NCBI RefSeq assembly: GCF_002367995.1
Contig: NZ_AP018211.1
Coordinates: 62,001-126,000, forward strand
DNA: 64,000 bases
DNA from: Calothrix brevissima NIES-22
GTDB taxonomy: Bacteria > Cyanobacteriota > Cyanobacteriia > Cyanobacteriales > Nostocaceae
Reading direction: 5' to 3'
How positions within the stretch are numbered: the stretch's first letter is position 1; every line of letters starts with the position of its first letter. Positions 16,448 to 27,800 of the stretch are shown here, in pieces. A program made the translations under genes and the position numbers. The notes under the pieces were generated by a model. That model made no database searches. It had not been told where the DNA came from and was given only the letters and a program-made list of their open reading frames with translations.

Positions 16448-17947
16448 ATGTACTTTGACGACGTGCGTCAGTGGCAGGGAACTGCGGAAGCGCTTGCAAA
16501 AGAACTAAAACGCCAGATTGAGCAGCTAGGACTGTCAGTAGAAGCACCTGCCCTGCGGACTGTTCGCTCATGGCGATCAAAGCAACTTCTATCCCAACCC
16601 AAAGGCGAAGAATTTGGATTTCGACAAATTTTAGAGGGGTTAGCAACAACTCTCTTATTGAAGAAAGGCTGGACATTAAGTGCGATCGCTCAAATTTTGC
16701 CTTCATTTCCTGAAGATGTTTTAGAAAGGCAAATCATTGCAGAAGCTGATGGACAAGACCCCACATGGTCACCTGCTTTTGCTACAAATCCTTTTCTACT
16801 ATCTGGGGGACATCGCCAAGTATCCGATTTGGCTGAAGATGCTATTGTCCTGTTGGCGCAGGGAATTCTGCGCCAATATAATCGGGTTCTTTCTGGTAGA
16901 GAAATTGTGTGTCAACACGACAGTATGCCACCCGAACTCTACAAAGCGATGTGTAAGTTGGGTCGTCTATTTATCGAAGAAGGATTAACCGATAATGCTG
17001 CTTGCATTCATACTGTTTTAGAACGCGCTCGGTACTCCCTTGATTCTGAGCAATGGAAGTTAGAGGTTTTTCGCGACTCTGATTTTCGCTTCGGTGCTGT
17101 TACCCTAATTGACCCAGACTTGTGCGTACCAACTTCGGATTGTTCGGAGATAGCTAGTATTAGTGGAGCCTTTGGCGAAGACAATGTGATTGAGCATCGC
17201 CTGCACAGATGCTTGCGCGAGGCTACTGAGCGAATGGGAATTCGTCGCCAGCACAAAGCCTACACTGCTTTAAGGGAACTAGTGGGCAGGTATTCGCTTA
17301 TCGGAGAACGTCAACTATTAGAATACTTGGTTAACAACAACCTAACTCCTCTACAGGAGATGCTAATTGACACATTCTTTGATTCAGTACCTGATATTTG
17401 GCTAATTAAAGGGCTTGCTCACCGATGTGCCCATTGTGGTACATTGATGCGACCGCATCCTAATAAAAATATTTTTCCAGAAGGGCGCTGTCCAATCCGT
17501 CAATGTAATAGCCGCAAAAAAGCAAAAGTTTCAGAGAAGTTAGACCCCAGCCAAGACCGTTTGTTGATTGCCAAGTCTCAAATTTTAACTTACTGGACTG
17601 GCCCGGCAATTGATGAATTAGAAATTTTTGATATAGCCAGACAACAGGGTTTAAGTGCTGAATTATACCCAGAATCTGATTTATGCGATGTTTCGATAAA
17701 CGAACGGGCAATTGGTATTGATGCTAAATCTTACACAAGCCCTGTCTCTTTAGGTCTACGCCTTAACCGTAACATTGGGGGGTTGGTTCACTATCGTCGC
17801 CGCATTATTGCTGTTAGCGATCAGCTAATTGAAGATAACCCTAGTTACATTTCAACCCTACTGTCAACACTCGATAAAAAGAGCGACCCTGCTACTTTAG
17901 AAATTCTGCCAGTTTCCTCAGTGATTGAGTTTTTGAAAGAGATATAG
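16448..17947 (+). CDS. pPIWI-RE island REase-fold nuclease
   Basis: The 499-residue product opens with a MerR-like helix-turn-helix region (about 1-85, GWTLSAIAQILPSF). A zinc-ribbon-like cluster follows in the middle (Cys327, Cys330, Cys348, Cys353). The C-terminal domain reads as a PD-(D/E)XK nuclease (about 370-499), with Asp414 in LCDVSI and Asp425-Ala-Lys427 in IGIDAKSY as candidate metal ligands. This layout matches the nuclease partner of pPIWI-RE three-gene cassettes described by Burroughs, Iyer and Aravind. The stop is followed by one base and the ATG of the helicase gene. It is expected to cut or nick DNA within the complex. Confidence 0.8.
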   Translation: MYFDDVRQWQGTAEALAKELKRQIEQLGLSVEAPALRTVRSWRSKQLLSQPKGEEFGFRQILEGLATTLLLKKGWTLSAIAQILPSFPEDVLERQIIAEADGQDPTWSPAFATNPFLLSGGHRQVSDLAEDAIVLLAQGILRQYNRVLSGREIVCQHDSMPPELYKAMCKLGRLFIEEGLTDNAACIHTVLERARYSLDSEQWKLEVFRDSDFRFGAVTLIDPDLCVPTSDCSEIASISGAFGEDNVIEHRLHRCLREATERMGIRRQHKAYTALRELVGRYSLIGERQLLEYLVNNNLTPLQEMLIDTFFDSVPDIWLIKGLAHRCAHCGTLMRPHPNKNIFPEGRCPIRQCNSRKKAKVSEKLDPSQDRLLIAKSQILTYWTGPAIDELEIFDIARQQGLSAELYPESDLCDVSINERAIGIDAKSYTSPVSLGLRLNRNIGGLVHYRRRIIAVSDQLIEDNPSYISTLLSTLDKKSDPATLEILPVSSVIEFLKEI

Positions 17948-17948
17948 T

Positions 17949-20900
17949 ATGCGAATTAAACCTGATTTCTGGCAAGGCGCAGACCGAATTTGTTGGCTGT
18001 GTGTCTTGATGGAAGAATTTATTGGTACTGATTCACTGGAGTACGCTCCAGTGGTGATGTCAGGCATGGCGAGTATCTTGAATGCACCTAAATTAAAGCA
18101 AGCTCGTCAAGCCATTTTCAATATGCGGCAGATGTCGCTGACTTATGTTACAGAGCAGTCAGTAAAACACGCGGTAGCACTTTATAACGACCATCACTAC
18201 TGCAATAAAACAAAAGGAACCTATGAGATTGACGCTCAGACGCTTCGCTTCAAAAGAACAGACCCTTTAGAAGACCCGTTGATTGCAAAAGCGCGTAAAA
18301 TTCTCAATGCGCCAATGTCCTATCAGCTACATACTGCAACGGTTGCCGATCCTCGTCAGCCAATGGTGGTTTCTTTAGGTCAACAGACAACGGCAGTGAG
18401 ATTACCAATCAATCCTATCACCGCTCCTCTTGCCGAACGTCGCACGCATTCTCTCAATCGCCAGCCCAAAGGAAAAATCCGCATTCCCCTGAAAGAACTA
18501 CGCGACTTAGCTATTGAGATGGACGAGCGAGAGTCCAAAAATCCCGAACGGCGATCTGGGAGCTGGGCGAGTCGTTTTGAACACTTTGACCTGATGATAC
18601 CGTCTATTGGTAAGGGACTGCGGAAAGAAGATGACACATTGGAACTAGAGGGTATTAAGCATTTAATTGGCTTGCCAGGGGCTGGTAAAACAACGCTTCT
18701 CGTGCTAACAGCTATTTGGTTGGGACGAAACGGTTACAAAGCCATGTTTCTTTTCCCCTCCATTGAAGTAGCCAGACAGTACATGGCTCAACTGGCATTT
18801 CATAAAGTTAAAGTGGGAATGCTAGTGGGTCAAAGTGATGAGACTCGTCGTCGTCATGCAGATAATATTGCTGAGGCAATTGCAGCTGGTGGAGGTAATG
18901 GTGGCTTTGCCCACAGTTTGGAAGGGGCAGAAGTATTTAGTTTGAATTGTGTTTTACCAGCCTTTTCAAATGCTGATACTTCGATGTGGGGTTTTGGTTA
19001 CGCACCTTGCGAAGAGATTTTGCAAGGTGGGGGTAAGAAAGGGCAAATGAAGAAGTGTCTATGTCCTTTGTGGACAATGTGCGGTCGTAACAAAGCACCG
19101 CGAGATTTGATAGACGCAGATATTTGGGTTGGTCATGTGCGCTCCCTCGATACTCAAGTGCCACCTCATGCGATTCGAGAGAATTTGCGATATTTTGAAT
19201 TGATTGCCCGCACGTTCGATGTAGTTGTGTTTGACGAAGCCGACATGGTGCAATCAGTTTTGGATGCTTACGGGGCAGCAACTTTAAGCATCTCAGGTTC
19301 GGACACGTCAATTCACCGGGAAATTCTCGAACAAATCCATAACCGCTTTGCTCGTGGGGAAAATCATCGACTATCTGACCGGGATGTAGAACTCTACAGT
19401 CGTTACTTAGCGGAATTTGGCAATCACAATACTTCGCTGATGACCGCCATTCAGAATATGCCCTCGTCGAGGGTGGGAGAACGTTACGAAAACCAACTGC
19501 TAACTGTATTGAGGATTGTTAGTGATTTATTAGATGGCTTTGAGAAATACTCCAAACGCGATCGCCTTGATGACCTTGAAGTCAAACTTGGTTTCAGTAA
19601 AAGTCGGGCGCTGACTGAAGTTTGGGAATCAGCAGCTTACCGTGCCTTTTACAACCGTACAGGTATTGAGGAAACAGACTGGGCTAAAGCTGATTTATGC
19701 GCTCAAATTCTAGAAACCAACCGTAATGTTCTAGAACCACAGTGGCAGAATTTAATTCAGCACTTTCGCCGTTACCTAGCTGAGGATTCGATTAAGCAAC
19801 GCGACAAAATTGTGGAAGAGATTGCCGAATTGTTTCTTCCCCTCTGCTTTCCCGACCGTCAATTCCCGACTGAAGCAAACGACGTAATTACATTGTTGGT
19901 GTCAGTCACTTTCATGATTTTGGGTTACCAACGCATTGTACCGGGAACTAGAACAATGGTGGCAGAAGGGCTAATCCGAGAACCAATTGTAGAGTCTACA
20001 GCAACGCCAGAGCTGCGAAAGATTATCCCAGAAAATATTCTCGGTTCGTTCTCTGGGGTGAAATACAGTTTTAAGAAAGCACAGACAACTCGTACTACCA
20101 CTCGAAATGTAGAACTTTCCTATATTACTTTTGTAGGTGCGCCGCGAATGTTGATGCACCGCTTTTATAAGTTGTTAGAAGCAGATGGGGAACAATCAAA
20201 ACCAGCTATTTTAATGACCTCGGCAACCTCATTTCTGGAAGCCAGTCCGGCTTACCACATTAATGCTGGCCCGCATTATTTACTCAAACCGCGCCAATCT
20301 GAACATGACCCAAAACGCAGCGTTTACCGCTTCAAATGGATTCCCGATCGCGAGCGTGGCGATGAACCCCTGCGATACAGTGGTGCTGGCGAACTTCAGG
20401 AACGCAATCTCAAGCGAATGGTGGACGCATTGGTACGGGGTGGCACTACAAAATCAGAAATTTTCAAGTCTATCCGCAATTTTGATGTAAAAGATGGCAT
20501 ACACCGCAAAGCAGCCTTAATCGTCAATAGCTACGAGCAAGCTCGCACTATCAAAAAATTTCTTAACGACTATCATCCAGAGGTTGGCAGACGCACAAAA
20601 GCAGTTGTTCGCTCCCTCAAAGACGGAGAGCAACCGACAGATTTTGTCACAACTGCCCAGTGCGAGGCACTTGGAGATGATGAAAGCTGCGATATTTTAA
20701 TTTTCCCTATACTTGCAATTGGTCGGGGCGTGAATATTGTTTTCACCAAAGGGCAAAGGAAACTTGATGCTGCAATTGGCTCGATTTACTTTCTCACTCG
20801 TCCCCATCCTTCCACGGATGATATGCAGCTTTTGTACAGCCTAGCAGGACGGTCAACGCAAGAATTTGATAGCAAAGTTTTTACAGAAGCAGAAGACCTG

Positions 20901-21362
20901 AGCGCGATCGCTTCTTCTTGGCACCAGTCTCGAAAAAATCTCTGGCGATCTGCCAATCGATTGTTACGCGAACCCTTGATGGCTAGCCGTCTTGGTTCCG
21001 ATCTATTTAGACCATTTACAGCTAATCAAATGGTTGCCATTTTGCAAACAATTGGGCGAGGTATGCGGAATGGCTGTCCAGTAGCAGTTTATTTTGTGGA
21101 TGCAGCTTGGGCGATTCAATCCACAAAGGATAAACCCGACTCTGGGCGAGACAGTATGTTGGTGCAGATGCGAATCATCTTAGAAGAATGTGTAAATCAT
21201 CCTGACCCTGTAATTAGAGAAATTTACCATGAACTTTTCGGCGCATTTCTGACACCTTTACGGCGAATTGAAGGCGTAATTTATCCTGAAAGTTTGCGTT
21301 CAAAAGAAGAGTTGACAGACGAAGAAGATTTCGATGAATTTTCACCCTTATTGGAGATGTAA
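17949..21362 (+). CDS. DinG/XPD-like superfamily 2 helicase of the pPIWI-RE island
   Basis: The 1137-residue protein has an N-terminal extension of about 220 residues specific to this cassette. Walker A follows (GLPGAGKT, 241-248), then four cysteines (Cys354, Cys370, Cys372, Cys378) placed between Walker A and the DEAD box (Asp429-Glu-Ala-Asp432), as in the Fe-S cluster of DinG/XPD helicases. The C-terminal helicase half includes ILIFPILAIGRGVNI and IGRGMRNG (motif VI with its arginines). It probably unwinds DNA or RNA-DNA hybrids for the PIWI protein. One base separates it from the nuclease gene and two from the PIWI gene, so a single operon is likely. Confidence 0.85.
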   Translation: MRIKPDFWQGADRICWLCVLMEEFIGTDSLEYAPVVMSGMASILNAPKLKQARQAIFNMRQMSLTYVTEQSVKHAVALYNDHHYCNKTKGTYEIDAQTLRFKRTDPLEDPLIAKARKILNAPMSYQLHTATVADPRQPMVVSLGQQTTAVRLPINPITAPLAERRTHSLNRQPKGKIRIPLKELRDLAIEMDERESKNPERRSGSWASRFEHFDLMIPSIGKGLRKEDDTLELEGIKHLIGLPGAGKTTLLVLTAIWLGRNGYKAMFLFPSIEVARQYMAQLAFHKVKVGMLVGQSDETRRRHADNIAEAIAAGGGNGGFAHSLEGAEVFSLNCVLPAFSNADTSMWGFGYAPCEEILQGGGKKGQMKKCLCPLWTMCGRNKAPRDLIDADIWVGHVRSLDTQVPPHAIRENLRYFELIARTFDVVVFDEADMVQSVLDAYGAATLSISGSDTSIHREILEQIHNRFARGENHRLSDRDVELYSRYLAEFGNHNTSLMTAIQNMPSSRVGERYENQLLTVLRIVSDLLDGFEKYSKRDRLDDLEVKLGFSKSRALTEVWESAAYRAFYNRTGIEETDWAKADLCAQILETNRNVLEPQWQNLIQHFRRYLAEDSIKQRDKIVEEIAELFLPLCFPDRQFPTEANDVITLLVSVTFMILGYQRIVPGTRTMVAEGLIREPIVESTATPELRKIIPENILGSFSGVKYSFKKAQTTRTTTRNVELSYITFVGAPRMLMHRFYKLLEADGEQSKPAILMTSATSFLEASPAYHINAGPHYLLKPRQSEHDPKRSVYRFKWIPDRERGDEPLRYSGAGELQERNLKRMVDALVRGGTTKSEIFKSIRNFDVKDGIHRKAALIVNSYEQARTIKKFLNDYHPEVGRRTKAVVRSLKDGEQPTDFVTTAQCEALGDDESCDILIFPILAIGRGVNIVFTKGQRKLDAAIGSIYFLTRPHPSTDDMQLLYSLAGRSTQEFDSKVFTEAEDLSAIASSWHQSRKNLWRSANRLLREPLMASRLGSDLFRPFTANQMVAILQTIGRGMRNGCPVAVYFVDAAWAIQSTKDKPDSGRDSMLVQMRIILEECVNHPDPVIREIYHELFGAFLTPLRRIEGVIYPESLRSKEELTDEEDFDEFSPLLEM

Positions 21363-21364
21363 GA

Positions 21365-24300
21365 ATGAGTAACAATTTTTCTGATGACTTTGATTTAAAT
21401 GAAGATTTATCCGAACTGGATGAAGAATCCTTGATGTTAGATGAAGATGAAATAGCAGAAATTACTTCACTTTCAGATACCTTTTACATTCCCCTATCAA
21501 GACAACCCAAGCTCCTCGAACGAGTTCCTCTAGCCTTCACTGTACCGGATAATCTCTCTCCAATAATAGTAGAGGGTTTTACCCTATCTTGGACAAAGAA
21601 ATCTTTGGCAATTCTTGCACAAATTCAAAAAGGAAATTTTCATTACGGACATTCTAACGTTAAGAATCTTCCCTACGCATCACTGCGAGGACTCCTAGAA
21701 GTAGGACTTAAAAATGCCGAACGAATTCAATCAAATTTAGGACTGAGTAAATATGCATTAAATGCCAAAAATCCCAGTGACCCAGAACCTTTTGCATACT
21801 TAAATGGTGATACCGAAGAAGAACTCACAAAGGCTATTAACACAATTCTCAATGACTGGATAACTAACTTCCTCAAACCTTTTGCCGATAAAGAACAGGT
21901 ATTACCAGAAGTTTTTGGGCGATTGGAAGACCTTCTTGAAGAAGGGGAGTTGCTAACAATTTCTCCGTTTAAATCTCATACTTTACCTTGGGATTGGTCA
22001 AAAGAGACAGGTACAACTCAGCCTAAAGATAAACATGCTTATAGGATGTTAGCAGATTTTGTATCTCGTCAAATTGCTGGGCATGAAATTTTTCAAGAGA
22101 TAGGTTCAATAAAACGCATTATTTCTAGTAGTGGAATGTTTACTTCTGGTGTGGCAGAACTGATTACCAATCCCATCAAGGGAAAATTCAGCTTAGTGCT
22201 ACGTCTGGAAGTTGTAACTTATCCCTCTTTACATCAGCCTTTGCTGAAAATTGATGTTTCCAAACGTCGTTGGCTCACTCAGTTAAAACCTCCTAGCTTT
22301 GATCGCAATGCAATTAGTGGTTTTATATTTTCTCAAAAATATCCTGACCGTGCCTTTACTTTCAAAGTTATCTGTCAACGGGATGAAAATCAAAACTGGT
22401 GCTGGATCACAGATAAAGATTTTGAAGCCTTACGCAGCCAACTGAATTTATCGATGCAGCCGTTTGACGGACAACAAATTGCGTCAGGCAAAGCCTCGAC
22501 CGACCAATGCCAAGTAGTGCTGACTTACCGCGATGGACTTCAAGACAATCCTGAAAAAGACGAAGAAAGTTTAGAAGAAGAGGGAATTGAAAAGGGTGTA
22601 CCGGAGATTGATAAGTTAGAAGCTTTTGAGGCGCTCGCAAAAATTCTTAACCCATCAAAACTCAAACCGTTTAATAGTTACTCTCCTGTGAAATCTAGCC
22701 ACAAACTAGATAACACAGCATCACGTATGATTAATTTACCTACCTTGCTTGGTGCTGTTCTGGAAGCTCTTGAAACAAATACAGACTCAAATTCTAACTC
22801 ACAATTTACTCCGAAATACCTTGATAAACTAGACGATAGTCAACTTAATAGCTTACTAAACAAATACTTTGGCATCAGTTTAGAAGCAATTGATAGTGGA
22901 AGAAAATCTCTTAAATTTATCAAAACCAAATCACCAGATCAGACGCAAGAACTTCAAGCTATTATTCAGGCAAACCAGTCTGCTATGCGGCGATTGTATC
23001 CCAACGAAGGTCTATCGCTAATCATTTTTTATGAAGATGGGTTAGACACGGAAGTAAATCTACTAAAGGCAATTATTCCCATTCTGTGGGGGGAAACTCT
23101 CGAAGTTCTGTTTAACCGCTTACCAGCCAATAGCCACGGACCGCGAGAGTTACTGCCAGGTAACAAATTGAAAGCTAAAGAACGGTCGCGCCATCGGGTT
23201 GAGGCATGGGATTCAATAACGCAACAAATCAAAAACCGAAAACAGCGAACTTTCTGCCTGATACTAGCACCAAAGTTTTACCCAGATCCTAGTGGTCAGA
23301 AGGTTGCTAAACGTGATGATAAAGTGAACAAACCTTCAACCCGCCAAGCGCTGGCTGCAAAGGCTGGTGCCTGCGTGCAGTTTCTTGAGCCAATGGCAAA
23401 GACATTTTCCACTAAGCGTTTCAAACTCGGAAATTTCTTTCATCGATTACAAGCAGCTTTGAAAGATTTACTTTCTGCTCATTCCGGTCGTATTGATGAT
23501 TTGCAACAGAAGGTTGACAAGTATCTAGAGGATATTCCACCAGAAGCCAGACCAAAAGAAATCTTGGCGATTACAATTGTCCGCAAACAAAGGGGTCGCG
23601 CTCGTGGACAGATTGATAATACATTTTTAGCAATAGCAATGCGCCTCAAGGTAGACACAGGAAAATGCGAGCTTTGCTGTGCCTATGAGAAAGCAAATCG
23701 TTTAGAAATCAGCCCGTGGAAAGACTTTCCTGATGCGATCTCATTTATTGCCCAACTTTCTCCAATCAAACTGGCATCGGAAGTTAGGGAGCGAAGAACT
23801 CGATTCATGGAATTTGTTAAACAGATTATTTCTAATTCTGTGGAAGAAGAGGCGCAACCCTTGGTGATAATTGATTCTTCTAACTGTGTCCAACTTTGGC
23901 CTTGGCTTGCTGATATCAGGATGGATGTCAATGAAATTGATCTTGGGCAGCAATATCAGTGGATGCAGCAGGAGTGGCAGGGCGCACGCATAGTTCGGAT
24001 TCGACAAGACCTTGCACCTGGAATTATCGACAAAAAAGTCAGACAGTTAGCTGAAACCTCGCTGGAAGACACACGATCTCTCAAAGAACTAAAGAATTTG
24101 TTCCCTAGCCGAGAAATTCCTTCAGCGTCTAGTTCTACGGGATTGTTCCGACTGAGTGAAACAAAAACAAACCAAACTGGGTGTGTTGCTTATCTATCTG
24201 TGGGAAATAAAATGCTTCATCAGTATTCACGCGGGCAAAGTTGTTATGCGAAGACGCTAATAAACACACCTGTTGAAAAAGCTGATGCTTCCAAAGAAAA

Positions 24301-24586
24301 AGTTTATAACAAAGCTGGGTTGATAGTTCACCAAGTTGCCACAAGAAGTCCGTTTTTGGGTCAGTGGCCTACTCCAAACCCCCTTGAGATTGTTATTACC
24401 TTGCGGCAAGAGGAGGATAATCCAGATAGCCTAGCTTTGCTTGTAGAATCATTGCGCTACAGTTTCGGTCACTATAGGGATTGGACTATCTTACCCGCCC
24501 CCTTATTTTTTGAGCGTGTGGTACGTGACTATATTAGCGAGTTTGCAATTGAAGATGAGGAGACTGAAGGGGAGTCAGACTCATAG
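21365..24586 (+). CDS. pPIWI-RE protein
   Basis: The 1073-residue product has an acidic N-terminus (1-40), the family-specific X region (about 45-420), a MID-like part (about 520-700, SLIIFYEDGLDTEVNLLKAI) and a C-terminal RNase H-fold PIWI module (about 720-1060). The end matches the family signature: PNPLEIVITLR, DSLALLVESLRYSFGHY and LPAPLFFERVVRDY. pPIWI-RE proteins are named for conserved Arg and Glu residues and usually lack the classical Argonaute DEDX tetrad; I cannot assign those residues safely from one sequence. The family is thought to handle RNA-DNA hybrids against plasmids or phages. Its position last in the three-gene operon is standard. Confidence 0.85.
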   Translation: MSNNFSDDFDLNEDLSELDEESLMLDEDEIAEITSLSDTFYIPLSRQPKLLERVPLAFTVPDNLSPIIVEGFTLSWTKKSLAILAQIQKGNFHYGHSNVKNLPYASLRGLLEVGLKNAERIQSNLGLSKYALNAKNPSDPEPFAYLNGDTEEELTKAINTILNDWITNFLKPFADKEQVLPEVFGRLEDLLEEGELLTISPFKSHTLPWDWSKETGTTQPKDKHAYRMLADFVSRQIAGHEIFQEIGSIKRIISSSGMFTSGVAELITNPIKGKFSLVLRLEVVTYPSLHQPLLKIDVSKRRWLTQLKPPSFDRNAISGFIFSQKYPDRAFTFKVICQRDENQNWCWITDKDFEALRSQLNLSMQPFDGQQIASGKASTDQCQVVLTYRDGLQDNPEKDEESLEEEGIEKGVPEIDKLEAFEALAKILNPSKLKPFNSYSPVKSSHKLDNTASRMINLPTLLGAVLEALETNTDSNSNSQFTPKYLDKLDDSQLNSLLNKYFGISLEAIDSGRKSLKFIKTKSPDQTQELQAIIQANQSAMRRLYPNEGLSLIIFYEDGLDTEVNLLKAIIPILWGETLEVLFNRLPANSHGPRELLPGNKLKAKERSRHRVEAWDSITQQIKNRKQRTFCLILAPKFYPDPSGQKVAKRDDKVNKPSTRQALAAKAGACVQFLEPMAKTFSTKRFKLGNFFHRLQAALKDLLSAHSGRIDDLQQKVDKYLEDIPPEARPKEILAITIVRKQRGRARGQIDNTFLAIAMRLKVDTGKCELCCAYEKANRLEISPWKDFPDAISFIAQLSPIKLASEVRERRTRFMEFVKQIISNSVEEEAQPLVIIDSSNCVQLWPWLADIRMDVNEIDLGQQYQWMQQEWQGARIVRIRQDLAPGIIDKKVRQLAETSLEDTRSLKELKNLFPSREIPSASSSTGLFRLSETKTNQTGCVAYLSVGNKMLHQYSRGQSCYAKTLINTPVEKADASKEKVYNKAGLIVHQVATRSPFLGQWPTPNPLEIVITLRQEEDNPDSLALLVESLRYSFGHYRDWTILPAPLFFERVVRDYISEFAIEDEETEGESDS

Positions 24587-24619
24587 AACAAACTGAGTAA
24601 ATATTACTACCATTGGTCA

Positions 24620-24641
24620 TTGCCCAAAACGTTTTGGGCAA
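24620..24641. terminator. 22-bp perfect palindrome between convergent genes
   Basis: TTGCCCAAAAC (24620-24630) is followed directly by its complement GTTTTGGGCAA. It lies 34 bases after the pPIWI-RE stop and 186 bases before the end of the convergent polymerase-like gene. It may act as a bidirectional terminator, although no T tract follows on the + strand; an operator is the alternative. The rest of 24587-24826 holds no gene. Confidence 0.5.
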
Positions 24642-24826
24642 CCTTTCCTTTAAAGACGACGCTTTTTTGATAATCAGGCTGCCCTTGTTATTCTTACAAT
24701 GTGCTGCCCTTAATCGCATGATCCAGTTGGGCATAGAGAGCGAATTTTTTAAGAAAGCAACTAAGAATAAAGGTTAAATCCCCTATGAGTTTGCCAAGAG
24801 TATCTATTAATACCCACGCCCCTTAC

Positions 24827-27800
24827 CTAACGCTCATGTTCTAAATCTTTTGTTTTTACTGTAACGGCCTTCTGAGTAACAGTCGCTCTCTCTGGTAAAT
24901 TACGCCTATCAAACTCTCCATTTTCTGGAATGTATGCTGCCACAGGTATTCCTTGATGAGCTGCATAGTTAATAATTCCAAATGTTTCTATGCTGCTGAC
25001 ACCAATAACAATATCATCCGGTTGTTTTAAAAGCTGTATTGCATTTTTTACATTGGCTGCGGTAGATAAGTCGATTTTAATATCTTCTCGCGCTTGCGCC
25101 AGTTGTTGAATTGTCAGCAAAACTGATGAGGAGTTTTCTGACTTGTATGGTGAAGCATTCACAAAGTTAACTGTATTAAAGCCTCGCTCAATTGCTCGGT
25201 CAACAGCACGCTTTACCATATTACACATAACCATATTGGTTTTAGCTTGATGTGCTTGGTCAACCGGGGCTTCAAAAAATACGACAGTGGCAATTTTATG
25301 CTCAATCTCTTCTTGCTCTTTAGGAGATGCGATAGCTACTTTGTCTTTACGCGAATTTTGACTAACTTGTTCTTCTATTTGAATTTCTGGATACTTAACA
25401 GTCGCGGGATCAATGACGATATCTACATAACTAGCAGGGGCATGACTAACAGTACCAACAATCGTAAAACCATGAATTTCTCTACCAACCCTCGCTAATC
25501 TTTCTTGCAAAAAACTTACTGATTGTTTGTTTAAATTTCCTAATATTTGATTTCCAATCTTAGCAAAAACTATTGGTGCTTGGTGAGGGTCTTTTCGCCG
25601 CACTTCCAGAATTATATTAGCTTGCTCTCCTTGCCATTGATGAGCAGCGAAAGCATATTTATTAATATTATCAATCTGTAATTTATGATGGAAATTTTTT
25701 AAACTTGTGACAATAATACTAGTACTAGGAGAGGACGTAATAGTAGCGATCGCCTCACATCCAGGAAGCAGATGAGGAGAACGAGCATCAATAGTGCCGA
25801 GTTTTTTACCCTCGACTATTATCCAACGAGCGGTCTGGCATGGGTCACGGGGATGAGCAGCATTCTCAAGTTTAATGGCAACCTTTTCACCTCTAAAATT
25901 TCTGTTAGCACATTCATTAAACTGAGTTCCAATTACTCTCATATTAGTAAATTGTAACTGCTTCACTTGAGCTAATACTTCATCGTTGAACAGAGAGAAC
26001 GCTACACTAGCTCGACGTAAGCCTGAATATTTTTTACTTTCTTCTGTATGACTTACATCGTGAATAACTGCTGCTAACTGTAACTTTTCTACGGGTTGAA
26101 GATTATTTTTGATAGATTCTATATATTCTTGATTTTGCTGTTTTAAGGCATCTATCATACCCTCACTAATGCCAAAATTAAATTTTATACTACCTTGATT
26201 AATTATCATTCCTGGCTGTAGATTATGCTCTTGAACTGATTTAAGACTAATTGTGCCAATTGGTACAACTGTTTCTGCACCATCAGAGGTATTGTATTTA
26301 ATACAAGCCAACAAATGATGTGGCATTTTAGGAGTCGGTTTTCTTGATTTTATCTGAATATTTATTTCTGTATTTTTCCAAAATTCTGGATTTTTAGCAG
26401 GTTCATAGGTAATTAAATTAGTAATTTCTAATGTTCTCCCGCTAGTTGGAGAAGTAATTACCATATATGGGCCTATTTCTAGCTTTCTCTGCTCTTCTAA
26501 TTCAATCTGTTGTTTAACTAATAAGTTATAATTATTTTTTATCTCTTGAGCATACTCTTTCTGAACAGGGGTATATTCAACTCCTGGGTATAAGTTTCTA
26601 AAACTTTCAACGGGTTGGGCTACAAGTTGATTTGGTTCAAAAATTTGATTTGTCTGCTTAATCATTAAATCAATTGGACTATAACCATTAGTCTTCATAC
26701 TTCTATTCGTAAAAGCCTCTGGATTTTTTTTATCAGCCAACCACTCGATTTCTTTGTAAGCCGTTATAGTTTGACAGTATTGAATAATAGAATCTTCAGG
26801 TCGTAAAGCACTTTTTGGGCCATCAGCCGCTACTTGTAGCTCATTACCTAGTTCAGCTAAACAGTCTTTCAATAATTTTTGGATTAACTGCAATTGATTT
26901 TCGGCTTGATTATTATCTATAGCCGCACCTTGTAGTTGAGTAACTTGACTTATCTGCTGAAGTATTTTATCTGGAATTTGTAATTTACCTGCTTGGTATT
27001 TAGCCAATACCTTTCCTAAATGCGCCGATACTTGACTCAGATATTTATTTTTTTCTGCGTGGGGTAGTGCATCAATTTCACATTGCAGTGCTACATTTTT
27101 TTGAATTTCATTAGCAATAATCCCAATTTTATTCTCCATTGCTGATACAGCAATTTCCTCAAACGTACCTTGATAAGGAACTTTAGCTTTCTTGACGATA
27201 TCGGGATAACGATTTTCTGGTAAATTTTTTTCTTTCACTTCTGCTGCTAGCTGAGGAAAGTCTTTAGCTTGAGCAAAAGCTAGTAAATCACCATCAAAAT
27301 CACACTGCATATTTTCCATTGCAGTTTTAGGATGTATGTAGACACAACCATCTAGCATTTCTGGCAGATGCTTGTTTTTTAAAGTAATGACACCATTCGA
27401 GTTAATCAATGGCGAACGAGTAACTATAATTTCTTCTCCCTCTTGAATATAAGGTATGCAGATTTCATCACTCTGTAAATATAAACTTGGTTGAGCCAGA
27501 CCAGATGTAAACTTAATAGAGCGTCCAGTAGCAATTTCAACCCATTGTTTACGTACAAAATTTTGAAGTTCAGCAATGATTTTGGGATGTTCAATAATCT
27601 GACAATAATTCTCTAAGTCAGTTTTTAATAACGAATACATTAATAAATCTTTTGGTTCTGGTTTGAAAGATTCACTTTCTTGGATGTCTTCGCCTTCACT
27701 ACCCGAACTTAAAGTATCAAAGATAGCAAATTTGTCTTCTATATCTGCTTTGATATCTGGTTCAATTCCTATAATTTTGGACAATAATGCTTTGCGGCGT

